Shown one piece after another: positions 17,221 through 26,202 of a stretch of DNA of 50,788 nt. A program made the translations under genes and the position numbers. The DNA is from Bradyrhizobium sp. YR681 (GTDB lineage Bacteria > Pseudomonadota > Alphaproteobacteria > Rhizobiales > Xanthobacteraceae). Each line of letters begins with the position of its first letter. Positions within the stretch are counted from its first letter, which is position 1. The notes under the pieces are model-generated. The model did no database searches, had not been told where the DNA came from, and saw nothing but the letters and a program-made list of their open reading frames with translations. The stretch covers positions 1-50,788 of the forward strand of contig NZ_AKIY01000325.1 in assembly GCF_000282615.1 (NCBI RefSeq), written 5' to 3'.

Positions 17221-18435
17221 CTATCCCATCACCCCGCCACGCCTGATCAGCTCCTTGCCAACCGCCGCCAGGTGGACCTGGTCCGGTCCGTCGCCGATGC
17301 GGATGAAACGGGCGTAGACATAGGCGCGGGCCAGGAACGTATCCTGCGAGACGCCGGCGGCGCCGTGGATCTGGATGGCGCGGTCGATGACGCGGGCGGC
17401 CATGCCGGGCACCACGATCTTCGCAGCCGCAATCAGGTCGCGTGCGGCCTTGTTCCCTTCGCGGTCCATCTTGTCGGCGGCCTGCAGCGTGAGCAGCCGC
17501 GCCTGCGCGATCTCGCAGAAGGAGTTTGCAATGTCCTCGCGCACCGAGCCCTGCTCGGCCAGCGGCTTGCCGAAGGCCGTGCGCGACACGGAGCGCTGGC
17601 ACATCAATTCGAGCGCGCGCTGGGCGCAGCCGATCAGGCGCATGCAATGGTGGATGCGGCCGGGGCCGAGCCGCCCCTGCGCGATCTCGAAGCCGCGGCC
17701 CTCGCCAAGCAGGATGTTTTCCGCGGGCACGCGGACATTCTCGTAGACGATCTCGGGATGGCCGACCGGCGCATCGTCATAGCCGTAGGTGAGCATGTCG
17801 CGGACGATGCGCACGCCGGGCGTGTTCTTCGGCACCAGGATCATGGATTGCTGGCGGTGGCGGTCGGGATCGTCGGGCGCGGTCTTTCCCATCACGATCA
17901 GGATCTCGCAATCCTCGTTCATCGCGCCCGACGTGAACCATTTGCGGCCGTTGATGACGTAGTCGCCACCGTCGCGCTTGATCTCGCACTGGATGTTGGT
18001 GGCATCGCTGGAGGCGACCTGCGGCTCGGTCATCGAGAAGCCGGAGCGGATGCGCCCGTCCAGCAGCGGCGTCAGCCAGCGCTCCTGCTGCGCCTTCGTG
18101 CCGTAATTCGCCAGCACTTCCATGTTGCCGACGTCGGGTGCCGAGCAATTGAAGATTTCGGGCGCCCAGAGGATGCGGCCCATGATCTCCTTCACCGGCG
18201 CGTATTCGAGGTTGGTGAGCCCCGGTCCGTGCTCGCCCGACTGAAACAGGTTCCAGAGACCTTGCTCGCGCGCCAGCCGCTTCAGGTCCTGGAGCACCTG
18301 CGGCGTCCGGTAGCGCGTCGCCTCCGGCTTCACCTGCTCGTAATAGAGCTCCTCGACCGGCTCGACATGCGCCCGCATGAACTGGCGAACGCGGTCCTGA
18401 AGCTCCAGCGAACGGGCGGAGTGTTGGAAGTCCAT
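17221..18435 (-). CDS. Acyl-CoA dehydrogenase
   Basis: A 404-residue acyl-CoA dehydrogenase of the longer (about 400-residue) group often annotated with aminoglycoside-phosphotransferase-linked or ACAD10/11-like enzymes. Visible features are the FAD/substrate region FSMTEPQVASSDATNIQ, NGRKWFTSGA, and a C-terminal helical domain with IQIHGAAGVSQDT. It oxidises an acyl-CoA at the alpha-beta bond. I chose the ATG at 18435, preceded by GGAGGAC six bases upstream; the frame upstream runs into a palindromic repeat. The next gene upstream is an orphan binding protein of a branched-chain-type transporter, separated by that repeat. Confidence 0.92.
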   Translation of the reverse strand: MDFQHSARSLELQDRVRQFMRAHVEPVEELYYEQVKPEATRYRTPQVLQDLKRLAREQGLWNLFQSGEHGPGLTNLEYAPVKEIMGRILWAPEIFNCSAPDVGNMEVLANYGTKAQQERWLTPLLDGRIRSGFSMTEPQVASSDATNIQCEIKRDGGDYVINGRKWFTSGAMNEDCEILIVMGKTAPDDPDRHRQQSMILVPKNTPGVRIVRDMLTYGYDDAPVGHPEIVYENVRVPAENILLGEGRGFEIAQGRLGPGRIHHCMRLIGCAQRALELMCQRSVSRTAFGKPLAEQGSVREDIANSFCEIAQARLLTLQAADKMDREGNKAARDLIAAAKIVVPGMAARVIDRAIQIHGAAGVSQDTFLARAYVYARFIRIGDGPDQVHLAAVGKELIRRGGVMG

Positions 18436-18458
18436 TTTAGTCCTCCGCTCACCGGTCT

Positions 18459-18552
18459 CGTAGGGTGGGCAAAGCAAAGCGTGCCCACGCATCTGTTGCT
18501 ATGTTCACGAGCTCGTGGGCACGGCGCAAGTGCGCCTTTGCCCACCCTACGA
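18459..18552. repeat. Palindromic intergenic repeat (GTAGGGTGGGCAAAG type)
   Basis: Outer arms CGTAGGGTGGGCAAAG (18459-18474) and CTTTGCCCACCCTACG (18537-18552) are perfect inverted copies, and an inner pair GCGTGCCCACG / CGTGGGCACG adds a second stem. This is the layout of REP/BIME-like elements that are abundant between genes in Bradyrhizobium and related genomes. Confidence 0.85.
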
Positions 18553-18579
18553 GTTCGAATTCGCGGAGAGTTCCGCCCC

Positions 18580-19791
18580 TCACGTCCCGCGCAACAGCTC
18601 GCTCGCCACGACCCAGTCGTTGCCGTCGAACTGGAGCATATAGCCGTCCTTGATCGGGCGGAAATCCTGCGGCGTGGTGTTGAGCGTGATGCCCGGCATC
18701 AGGAGCGACAGCGGCACGTTCTTCAGATTCGACGCCTGCGCCATGATGTTCTCGCGCGTCAGATTGTCCTTGCATTGCTTGAGCAGGACCACCAGCGCCT
18801 CGGCGACGGTGTAGCCGTAGAGGCCCGCGACGTTGTTGATGTCGGCGTTGGGCAGCCGCTTCTTCATGAACTCGATATAGGCAACCATCGCCGGATCGTC
18901 CTTGGGCTGCTCGACGAACGGCTTGAGCGAGCCGAGCGAGAGCACACCCTTGCCGGCATCGAGGCCCGCAGGGACCATCACGGTCGCCTTGTTGGCGCAG
19001 CCGCTGGCGAGGAAACGCGTCGGCTGCCAGCCGACCTCATGGGCCTTGCGGATCGCCTGCGCGCAGGCGCGCGGCGTCACCGAATAGATCATGAAGACGT
19101 CGGCCTTGGTGCTCGCGAGCGTCAGCACTTGGGAATCGACGGTGGGATCGGCGACCTCGAAGCTCGAGGCCATCGCGATCGCCTTGTCGGCGTCCGCGCC
19201 GAGCGCTTCCTTGACGCCGCGCAGATACTCCTTACCGGCGTCGTCGTTCTGGTAGAGCACCGCAAAGCGTGCGTTCGGGTTCTTGGCGCGGGCATAGGCG
19301 ACGTCGATCGCGGCCTCGCTGGTGTAGTTCGGCGCCCAGGGCAACGCCATCGACCACGGCATGTTGACGGGGTCGTTCCACTTCGAGGCCGAGCTGATCA
19401 GGAAGAGCTGCGGCACCTTGTTGCTGTTGAGGTATTTTGCGATTGCCGAGCTCGGCGCGGTGCCCATGGTGGCGAAGATGAACGCGACGCCGTCCCCTTC
19501 CACCAGTCGCCGCGCGGCCTCCATGGTCTTCGGCGGCGAGAACGCATCGTCGAGCGACAGCAGATTGAGCTTGCGGCCGTTGACCCCGCCCTTCTCGTTG
19601 ACCTCGTCGAAATAGGCGGAGATCACCCGGCCGGTAATGCCGAGCGGCGATGCCGGGCCGCTATAGGGCATGGTGTTGCCGATCTTGATCTCGGTGTCGC
19701 TGACGCCAGGACCGTAGGATTTTTGCGCGGAGACGGGCGTGGACAGACAGGCGGCAGCCAGCGCTGCAGCCAGGGCCAAAGCGGCTTTCAT
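18580..19791 (-). CDS. Branched-chain-type ABC transporter substrate-binding protein (orphan)
   Basis: A 403-residue type I periplasmic binding protein of the LivJ/LivK family, with a Sec signal peptide (hydrophobic residues 3-18, cleavage near VSAQ at about 22) and the family start DTEIKIGNTMPYSGPASPLG. Such proteins in this group bind amino acids, aromatic acids or other small carboxylates. No permease or ATPase is adjacent, so it must share a transporter encoded elsewhere; the liv genes at 36-41 kb have their own binding protein. The neighbouring acyl-CoA dehydrogenase hints at a carboxylate or fatty-acid-like ligand, which is only inference. Confidence 0.9.
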   Translation of the reverse strand: MKAALALAAALAAACLSTPVSAQKSYGPGVSDTEIKIGNTMPYSGPASPLGITGRVISAYFDEVNEKGGVNGRKLNLLSLDDAFSPPKTMEAARRLVEGDGVAFIFATMGTAPSSAIAKYLNSNKVPQLFLISSASKWNDPVNMPWSMALPWAPNYTSEAAIDVAYARAKNPNARFAVLYQNDDAGKEYLRGVKEALGADADKAIAMASSFEVADPTVDSQVLTLASTKADVFMIYSVTPRACAQAIRKAHEVGWQPTRFLASGCANKATVMVPAGLDAGKGVLSLGSLKPFVEQPKDDPAMVAYIEFMKKRLPNADINNVAGLYGYTVAEALVVLLKQCKDNLTRENIMAQASNLKNVPLSLLMPGITLNTTPQDFRPIKDGYMLQFDGNDWVVASELLRGT

Positions 19792-19908
19792 GATTTCTCC
19801 CCGGTGATTGTCGTCCGCGCGAGACGTGTGCGCGGCGTGCTGCTTTTTTGTCAGCGCGTCAGATCAGCGGAGTTCCGCAAAGCGGTCTTGCGTCGAGTTG
19901 CTGGTTAA

Positions 19909-20484
19909 TCAGCCGCGTCGCTTCAACGCGAAGCCGAGGCTGACCCAGCCCGCGCCCGCCATGATCAGATCGATGCCGAGGAACAGGCCGAGGATATAGA
20001 CGCTGTTGACCGGCCAGCGCGCCAGGATCAGCAGCCCGAGCAGCAGCGTGACGACGGCCGACAGCGCCACCCAGATCCACGGGCTCTCGCGCTTCATGCT
20101 GAAGGCGAGAAACAGCCTCACTGCGCCGGAGGCGAGCAGCGACGCGCCGAGAAACAGGGTCAGCAGCACTGCGGCAAACAGCGGGTTCTCGAAGGTCAGG
20201 AAACCGGCAGCGATGTAGAGCACGCCGAGCAGGGCCCAGATCGCGAACTTGCCCCAGCTCTTCATCTGGAAGGCGCCGATCACCTCGGTGACGCCGGCGA
20301 CGATCATCATCGCACCGACCACGATCACGCTCGCCACCGTCGCCATCACCATGCTGCCGAGCGCGACGAAGCCGGCGACGAGATAGACGACACCGAGCGC
20401 GACGATCCAGCCCCATTTGGCATGCAGCGCCGCGATGCCCGAGCCGAGACTCGAAGGATGAGACGTATCTGTAGCACTTGTCAT
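19909..20484 (-). CDS. HdeD-family membrane protein
   Basis: A 191-residue protein with about six closely spaced hydrophobic helices from residue 28 to the end and short loops, the layout of HdeD/DUF308 acid-resistance-type membrane proteins. The first 25 residues are polar. In enterics HdeD belongs to the acid fitness island; in rhizobia the role of homologues is not established. A FixK/FNR-type box (20583-20598) lies about 106 bp upstream of the start, which suggests induction under low oxygen. It seems to be a single-gene unit; the upstream alpha/beta hydrolase ends 221 bp away. Confidence 0.88.
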   Translation of the reverse strand: MTSATDTSHPSSLGSGIAALHAKWGWIVALGVVYLVAGFVALGSMVMATVASVIVVGAMMIVAGVTEVIGAFQMKSWGKFAIWALLGVLYIAAGFLTFENPLFAAVLLTLFLGASLLASGAVRLFLAFSMKRESPWIWVALSAVVTLLLGLLILARWPVNSVYILGLFLGIDLIMAGAGWVSLGFALKRRG

Positions 20485-20582
20485 GATGGCACTCCCTGCA
20501 CGCGAAGCCCCACAACACGCATCAGACTAGCATGGGTGTGGTGGCTTCGACAGCCAGAAGAGCAACAGAAACCCGCGCCGGC

Positions 20583-20598
20583 ATTGACAGATGTCAAT
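20583..20598. promoter_or_regulatory. FixK/FNR-type box upstream of the HdeD-like gene
   Basis: ATTGACAGATGTCAAT is a 7-bp perfect inverted repeat containing TTGA-N6-TCAA, which fits the FixK2 consensus of Bradyrhizobium (TTG[A/C]-N6-[T/G]CAA). Its centre is about 106 bp from the HdeD-like start. Class II activation at -41.5 would give a leader of about 65 nt. No strong -10 hexamer is seen at the expected place, which tempers the call. Confidence 0.6.
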
Positions 20599-20705
20599 CT
20601 CCGGCGCGGCAGCTCCATGCCGAAACCGGCGCGAGACCGTCGAGATTGCGATAAATTGCAGCGATCCCGGGCGCACAACCACGAAAGCGTTGCGACGAGC
20701 GCGGA

Positions 20706-21602
20706 TCAGGGTCGCTCGGCCGCCTTGCGCACATCGGCGACGGCCTGCGCCCATTCGGCCGGCCGCTCCTGCGGCAGGTTGTGACCGGCGCCGGCGAACA
20801 CGCGCCGCTCGAAGACCCCTTCGAACTTGCGTGCATGATGCGCGGTGCCGGCATTGACACCGTCCCTGTCGCCGTCGATCGCGATGGTCGGGACGCGGAC
20901 CTGCGGCTGCGCGGCGAGCTTCGCCTCGATCGCGGCATAGGCGGGATCGCCTGCGACCAGCGCATAGCGGTGGCGATAGGAGTGGATCACGACGTCGACG
21001 AAATCAGGATTGTCGAACGCCGCCGCGCTCTTCTCGAAGGTCGCGTCGTCGAATGCCCATGTCGGCGACCACATTGCCCAGAGCTGGCGAGCAAAACCGC
21101 GGCGATTGCGCTCCAGCGCGCGGCGGCCGCGCTCGCTGTGGAAGAGATATTGATACCAGAGCGCGGCCTCCTCCGGCGGCGAGGCCGGCTCCATGGCGCG
21201 CGCGATGTTCTGGATGTTGTAGGAATTGCCGGAGACGAGGCCGATCACGCGCTCGGGCCAGAGCGCCGAGACCACGCAGGCCGCGCGTCCGCCCCAATCA
21301 TAGCCGGCGACGACCGCGCGCGCGATGCCAAGCGCGTCCATCAAGGCCAGCAAATCGGCGCCGAGTGCGGCCTGCTCGCCGGAGCGCAGCGTCGAAGCCA
21401 TGCGGAAACGCGTCGGCCCATAGCCGCGCAGCCAGGGCACCAGCACCCGCGCGCCCGCCTGCGCGAGCAACGGTGCCGCCTCCGCATAGGCGTTCACGTC
21501 ATAGGGAAAGCCGTGGCCCATGATGCAGGGCCAGCCGTCGGGCGCGCCATATTCGAGATAGGCGATGTCGAGGACATCCGTGGTGACGGTTTTTTGTTGC
21601 AT
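20706..21602 (-). CDS. Alpha/beta hydrolase, cytoplasmic, epoxide-hydrolase-like
   Basis: A 298-residue alpha/beta hydrolase with no signal peptide. The oxyanion region is MGHGFPYDV, and the nucleophile elbow is AGYDWGGRAAC (near residue 120), so the nucleophile is aspartate as in soluble epoxide hydrolases. The acid is probably within IDGDRDGVNAG, and the base is the histidine in AGHNLPQERP near the C-terminus. The lid region (about 140-210) contains YQYLFHSERGRRALERNRR, a pattern common in Bradyrhizobium homologues. The substrate is unknown. A palindromic repeat lies just upstream at 21630-21710. Confidence 0.88.
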   Translation of the reverse strand: MQQKTVTTDVLDIAYLEYGAPDGWPCIMGHGFPYDVNAYAEAAPLLAQAGARVLVPWLRGYGPTRFRMASTLRSGEQAALGADLLALMDALGIARAVVAGYDWGGRAACVVSALWPERVIGLVSGNSYNIQNIARAMEPASPPEEAALWYQYLFHSERGRRALERNRRGFARQLWAMWSPTWAFDDATFEKSAAAFDNPDFVDVVIHSYRHRYALVAGDPAYAAIEAKLAAQPQVRVPTIAIDGDRDGVNAGTAHHARKFEGVFERRVFAGAGHNLPQERPAEWAQAVADVRKAAERP

Positions 21603-21629
21603 GATTTGCTCACGGATTCTTGCGGTGTC

Positions 21630-21710
21630 GTAGCCCGGATGGAGCGCAGCGCAATCCGGGATTCACGAGCGACAGCGGCCCCGGATTGTGCTGTGCCCCA
21701 CCCGGGCTAC
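21630..21710. repeat. Palindromic intergenic repeat (GTAGCCCGGATG type)
   Basis: GTAGCCCGG at the left end and CCGGGCTAC at the right end are inverted copies, with an inner pair around CGCAATCCGGG and CCCGGATTGTG. A closely related copy occurs at 29576-29662. Both lie in gaps between minus-strand genes, as expected for REP-like elements. Confidence 0.85.
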
Positions 21711-21719
21711 AAGGTCCCC

Positions 21720-22547
21720 CTATTTCTGCGGCCCGGACAGCGTGATGTCCCGCTCGGCGCGGAAGACGTTGCTGTAGAGATTGGCGATCCACTGCCGGCC
21801 AATCTCGGTCTTGTTGAGATAGCCGATCTCGGTCTGGATGTGCGGTGCGACGCTGTTCCAGTAGAATTGTGGATAGCGGTTCACGATGTCGGCAGGCGAG
21901 TCGTAGCCGAGCTGGCGGTTGATGCCGACCTCCTCGAACTCGTAATAGAGCGCATTGGCCTTGCGCAGATAGTTGGGATCGCCGAGCTGACCGATGAAAT
22001 CGGCCGCGCGCAGGATCGAGGCGTCGACGTCATACTCCTGGCCTTCCCGGGCCGGAAAACGCGTCCCCTCGATCGCACGGGCGATGCGTTCGGGATCGAG
22101 ACCGGGAATATGTTTCAGCCGCCGCGAGACATAGAGCTTCGAACGGTCGACGTGATACATCATCAAGCTGGCGTCCGACGCGCCGCGCGGCAACGAGATC
22201 TTGGTGTCGGCGGCATCGATCACAAAGCCGTCGATATCGTCCTCCTCGAACAGGCCGCGGACATAGCCGATATCGTGGGCGAGGCAGGCGATCAGGACAT
22301 GGACGTAATCTTCGGCCGTCAAATGGGTATGGAGGTTTCGGCCACTGAGGATGGAATGGCCCGCCAGCGTCACCAGCATCGTATGCTCGATGTTGTGATA
22401 AAGCGCATCGCTGTTGCCGATGCATTCCATCGCCGTGCGGGTTGCGCTCTCGACCATGCTTGCAGCGGTCTCGCCGTAGCGACGCCGCATAAACGTACCC
22501 AGCAGCTTCTCCAGGGATTCAGCTGCCAGTCTCGGCAACGTCATCAT
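21720..22547 (-). CDS. HD-domain metal-dependent phosphohydrolase
   Basis: A 275-residue HD-domain protein. The metal ligands of the fold are visible: HNIEH at residues 51-55, the HD pair at 91-92 (LAHDIGYVRG) and a later aspartate in LRAADFIGQLGDP. The arrangement resembles the catalytic domain of cyclic-nucleotide phosphodiesterases, though the substrate cannot be read from the sequence. There is no attached sensory domain. A plausible promoter upstream reads TTGGTC, 18 bp, TATGCT on the minus strand near 22625-22655. Alternative starts at 22547 and 22544 differ by one residue. It is separated from the transglutaminase operon by 215 bp. Confidence 0.85.
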   Translation of the reverse strand: MMTLPRLAAESLEKLLGTFMRRRYGETAASMVESATRTAMECIGNSDALYHNIEHTMLVTLAGHSILSGRNLHTHLTAEDYVHVLIACLAHDIGYVRGLFEEDDIDGFVIDAADTKISLPRGASDASLMMYHVDRSKLYVSRRLKHIPGLDPERIARAIEGTRFPAREGQEYDVDASILRAADFIGQLGDPNYLRKANALYYEFEEVGINRQLGYDSPADIVNRYPQFYWNSVAPHIQTEIGYLNKTEIGRQWIANLYSNVFRAERDITLSGPQK

Positions 22548-22762
22548 GGATGCAGCCCCGCTGGTCGGTGGTGTCCCATGTCAGCTCCCGAAGTCTCGTT
22601 CTTGTCCTCGACGCAAGCGCCAGCATAGCCCAGTTTGGGCCAAGTGACCAAACCCCCGGGAACGCGATTACGGAAATATGTTACCGTTGTGCTATGCGAC
22701 ATCACGGTTGCGGCAGCGGCCCGATACACCCTGCCTGCCGGCGACGGCACGGCGGGCCCGCT

Positions 22763-23641
22763 TTACTCCACCAGCAGCACGTCCACGGCGACGCCGAGCT
22801 TCTGCTTCGGCGAGCCGACGATGATGCCGTCGACCGGCGAGACATCGGAGAAGTCGCGGGCGACCGCGAGCACGATGTGGTCATTGGCGGCGAGCAGGTC
22901 GTTGGTCGGATCGAAATCGACCCAGCCAAGCTCCGCCCCGCACCATAGCGACACCCAGGCATGGGTGGCATCGGCCCCCTGCAAACGCGGCTGGCCCGGC
23001 GGCGGAATGGTGCGCAGGTAGCCGCTGACATAGGCGGCCGGCAGGCCGAGCCCGCGAAGCCCTGCGATCATGACATGGGCAAAATCCTGGCAGACGCCGT
23101 GGCGCTTGTCGAAGACCTCGTCGAGCGGCGTCGAGATCACGGTGGCCTTGGGATCGTAGCGAAACTCGGTGCGGATGCGGTGCATGAGATCGACCGCGCC
23201 GGCGAGGATGCCCGCCCCTGGCGCAAAGCTCGCAGCCGCATAGGCGCTCACGGGGCGCAGCACCGGCACCAGCGGGCTCGCAAAGACATAGCCGACCGGC
23301 GAAGACGGCCCGAGGCTCGTCGCCTCGAAAGCGATGTCGCGGATGCTTTCCCACGACGGACTGGACGCATCGCGCGCCGGCGGCTGGCGCGAGACGGAGA
23401 CACGCGAACGTGAATCGATCCGCAAGTTGCGATGGGCGGCTTCGATCACGATGCTCTCGGTCAGCGTGCCGAAAAAGTCGCGCCGGACGTGGCGCTCGGA
23501 CGGGCGCGGACGGATCTCGATCCTGTGCGAGATCAGTTCCTGGCCGTTGCCGTCCTTCGGCTCGAGCCGCAGCGTGCAGCGGGCGAAGCTGACCGGGCTT
23601 TCGTATTCGTAGGTGGTGACGTGCCTTATGTCGTAGATCAC
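22763..23641 (-). CDS. Transglutaminase-like cysteine protease family protein
   Basis: A 292-residue protein with the bacterial transglutaminase N-terminal domain (about 1-80) and a papain-like transglutaminase core. The triad is visible: Cys in HGVCQDFAH, His in DATHAWVS and Asp in WVDFDPTND. It starts with GTG (IYDIRHVTTYEY follows) and overlaps the end of the ATP-grasp/alpha-E gene by 4 bp (GTGA), so translation is coupled. It is the last of three genes of a conserved set. Family members probably cut or form amide/isopeptide bonds, and the partner ATP-grasp protein suggests peptide ligation. The real substrate is unknown. Confidence 0.9.
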   Translation of the reverse strand: MIYDIRHVTTYEYESPVSFARCTLRLEPKDGNGQELISHRIEIRPRPSERHVRRDFFGTLTESIVIEAAHRNLRIDSRSRVSVSRQPPARDASSPSWESIRDIAFEATSLGPSSPVGYVFASPLVPVLRPVSAYAAASFAPGAGILAGAVDLMHRIRTEFRYDPKATVISTPLDEVFDKRHGVCQDFAHVMIAGLRGLGLPAAYVSGYLRTIPPPGQPRLQGADATHAWVSLWCGAELGWVDFDPTNDLLAANDHIVLAVARDFSDVSPVDGIIVGSPKQKLGVAVDVLLVE

Positions 23642-26175
23642 GCCAGCCCCGTCAGCTTTTCCGGCCGGCTCGCGTTGGGGCCGTGCGGGAAGTAATGCAG
23701 CCCGATCGCCTCGGCGAGGCTGAGCAGATCCTGCTCCAGCGAGAACAGCGTCTTGACCTCGAGCTTCTCGGCTTCCGCCGTGGTCAGCATCGCCTGCACT
23801 GCAAGCGCGAGCCGCTGCGGCCGCTCGATCAGGCCATGCTCCTTCAGGCTCGGCAGCGCCGCGATGTGCTCGTTCAGTGTCGCGACCTGGAAGGCGACCG
23901 AACGCGGATTGTAGCTGTCAAGCACGGCGAGGTCGCGCACCGGCGCGAGGATCGGCGCCAGCAGATAGCGCGAGCGGTAGGTGATCTGGGAATCCACCAG
24001 CGTCAGCAGGATATCGAGGTCTTCGTCGCCGGCCTCGTCATAGGCGAACTGGCGGGCAAAGCGCGCCGTGTTGATGGCGCGCTCGGTGCGGCGACCGATA
24101 TCGAGGAAGCGCCAGCCGGCGGCGCGGTTCATGTTCTCCTGCGCAAGGCCGGCAAAGCTCGCCAGCTCCTGCAAGGTCAGCTCGGCCGCACTCAGCACGC
24201 TGTCGTCGTCCTCGACCTCCCAGGCGAGGCGCTCGGCCATCTCGGTGATCACCTGCCAGGCATCGGGCGACAGCCGCTCGCGCAAGGATGTCGCGGTGCG
24301 CTGCGCCGCGCGCACCAGCGACAGGGCCGAGCCGAAACGCTCGGCGCTCTGCAACGCCTCGGCGACGATGCGACCCGGTGTGGCGCGCGATGTCTGCGAG
24401 ATCGCGCCCCAGGCCACCAGCAGGCGCTGGATCCGCTCGGACGATTGCAGCGAGGCCGCGGTGCCCTTGTTGGGCCCGCTCGGCGAGCCGAGCGCACGCA
24501 CCAGCCGCAGCGTCGCCTCCGCGCGTTCGAGGTAGCGGCCGAGCCAGAACAGATTGTCGGCGGCGCGGCTCGGCAGCACGCCTGCGATGCGGCGGATGCG
24601 GACCTTGTCGGTCGCCGGCAGCAGCGTCGCGGTCGAGACCTGCTTGCCGGAGACGACCCAGACATCGGCAGCGCGGGCGCCGTCGCCCATCGACACCGCG
24701 CGCGCATCCGCCTTCTCGGCGATCCGGCAGAAGCCGCCGGGCATGATGACCCAGCCGTCCGGGGTTGCGGCCGCGAACACCCGCAGCACGAAGGGACGCG
24801 GCGTGATCTGGCCCTGCTCCCACACCGGCATGGTCGAGAGCCGCACCACCTCCTGGCCGACATAATCCATGCCGCGCGCGCCGATGGCATCGACGAGACG
24901 CTGGCGCCCGGCCGCATCGAGCTCGCTCGCCAGCACCGGGCCGCTCGAATCGAAGCCGGGAACGCCGCGCTGGTAGGCGCCTTCGATCGCGACCTCGTCG
25001 AGCCGCGACAGCACCTCGTCGCGCGCGTTGCGCTGGCCGCACCACCAGGTCGCGATATGCGGCATCTTCAGCTCTTCGCCGAGCAGGCGGCGGCTGAGCG
25101 CGGGCAGGAAGCCGAGCAGCGCGCGCGCCTCCAAAACGCCGGAGCCCGGCATGTTGGCGACGACGACGCCGTCCTTGCGCAGCACGTCGATCAGGCCGGG
25201 TACGCCGAGCCGCGAGGACGCATCGAGCTCGAGCGGATCGAGCGAATTGGAATCGACGCGGCGGAGCAGCACGTCGAGCCGCTTGAGCCCCGCAACCGTG
25301 CGGATATGGATGCGATCGTCGCTGACGGCAAGATCGTCGCCCTCGACCAGCAGGAAACCGAGATAGCGCGCCAGTGTCGCGTGCTCGAAATAGGTCTCGC
25401 TGAAACTGCCGGGGGTGAGCACGCCGATCCGCGGCTCGTCGCGATCGGCGCGCGCGCGAAGCGAGTCGCGAAATGCCTCGAAGAACGGCGCGACGCGCGG
25501 CACGTTCATCGACTTGTAGAGATCGGAGAAGGCGCGCGAGAGCACGAGGCGGTTCTCCAGCGCATAGCCCGCGCCTGAAGGCGCCTGCGTGCGGTCGCCG
25601 AGCACCCACCAGCGGCCGTCGGGCCCGCGGCCGACATCGGCGGCGTAGAGCGACAGATAGCGCCCGCCCGGCGGCGGCACGCCGCAGACGGGACGGAGAT
25701 ATTCGGGGCTGCCGGCGATCGCGGCGGCAGGCAGCGCGCCTTCGGCGACCAGGCGGCCATCGCCATAGATGTCACGCAGCACGAGTTCCAAAAGCTCGGC
25801 GCGCTGGGTGATGCCGGCGGAGAGCTGCTTCCAGTCGGCTTCGTCGATCAGCAACGGCAGATGGCTGAGGGACCACAGCCGGTCGGCGCTGTCGCCGGGG
25901 GCGCGGTAGGTGACACCGGCCTCGCGGAGGTGGCGGTCGGCCATGCCGAAGCGCCGCTCGATCTCGTCGGGCGCGAGTGCGCCGAAGGCGTCGAAGAAGC
26001 GGCTCCAGACCGCGCGTGGAGCGCCATCGGGCCCCAGGAACTCGTCGGGAATGCCGGGCAGGCGGCTGTAGTCGCGGACCCATTGCGCGAGGCGACGCTG
26101 GCTCTCACGTTGGCCGTTAGCTTGTCCTGGCGCCTTACCCGCCTTGTCGTCCTGCTCGGCTGCGCCCTCGCCCAT
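23638..26175 (-). CDS. Fused circularly permuted ATP-grasp and alpha-E domain protein
   Basis: An 845-residue fusion. The N-terminal half (about 40-500) is a circularly permuted ATP-grasp enzyme (COG2308-like), with VLTPGSFSETYFEHATLARYLGF and VEGDDLAVSDDRIHIRT near 255-300 and a metal-binding DVLLRRVDSNSLDPLELD segment. The C-terminal part, from LPSRAADNLFWLGRYLERAEATLRL (about 525) to the end, is the helical alpha-E domain (COG2307-like). In many genomes these are two separate genes. Comparative genomics has predicted that the pair makes or modifies a peptide, together with transglutaminase-like partners encoded next to it, as here. It starts 27 bp after the DUF2126 gene. Confidence 0.9.
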   Translation of the reverse strand: MGEGAAEQDDKAGKAPGQANGQRESQRRLAQWVRDYSRLPGIPDEFLGPDGAPRAVWSRFFDAFGALAPDEIERRFGMADRHLREAGVTYRAPGDSADRLWSLSHLPLLIDEADWKQLSAGITQRAELLELVLRDIYGDGRLVAEGALPAAAIAGSPEYLRPVCGVPPPGGRYLSLYAADVGRGPDGRWWVLGDRTQAPSGAGYALENRLVLSRAFSDLYKSMNVPRVAPFFEAFRDSLRARADRDEPRIGVLTPGSFSETYFEHATLARYLGFLLVEGDDLAVSDDRIHIRTVAGLKRLDVLLRRVDSNSLDPLELDASSRLGVPGLIDVLRKDGVVVANMPGSGVLEARALLGFLPALSRRLLGEELKMPHIATWWCGQRNARDEVLSRLDEVAIEGAYQRGVPGFDSSGPVLASELDAAGRQRLVDAIGARGMDYVGQEVVRLSTMPVWEQGQITPRPFVLRVFAAATPDGWVIMPGGFCRIAEKADARAVSMGDGARAADVWVVSGKQVSTATLLPATDKVRIRRIAGVLPSRAADNLFWLGRYLERAEATLRLVRALGSPSGPNKGTAASLQSSERIQRLLVAWGAISQTSRATPGRIVAEALQSAERFGSALSLVRAAQRTATSLRERLSPDAWQVITEMAERLAWEVEDDDSVLSAAELTLQELASFAGLAQENMNRAAGWRFLDIGRRTERAINTARFARQFAYDEAGDEDLDILLTLVDSQITYRSRYLLAPILAPVRDLAVLDSYNPRSVAFQVATLNEHIAALPSLKEHGLIERPQRLALAVQAMLTTAEAEKLEVKTLFSLEQDLLSLAEAIGLHYFPHGPNASRPEKLTGLA

Positions 26176-26202
26176 GCGCCTCTCCCTGCCCCACCCTCAT
26201 AC

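Noticed and set aside
17272..19908. An 878-codon open frame on the plus strand
   Set aside because: It lies antisense to the acyl-CoA dehydrogenase and binding-protein genes, has low-complexity His/Arg/Glu/Asp-rich content typical of GC-rich shadow frames, and shows no domain.
16116..21602. The two alpha/beta hydrolases as serine esterases
   Set aside because: Both nucleophile elbows carry aspartate (HDIGN and YDWGG), not G-x-S-x-G.
22640..22690. An EcfG-type promoter near the HD-domain gene
   Set aside because: GGAAC and CGTT both occur on the plus strand, but 21 bp apart, and the minus-strand GTAAC-N15-CGTT has a mismatch and short spacing.
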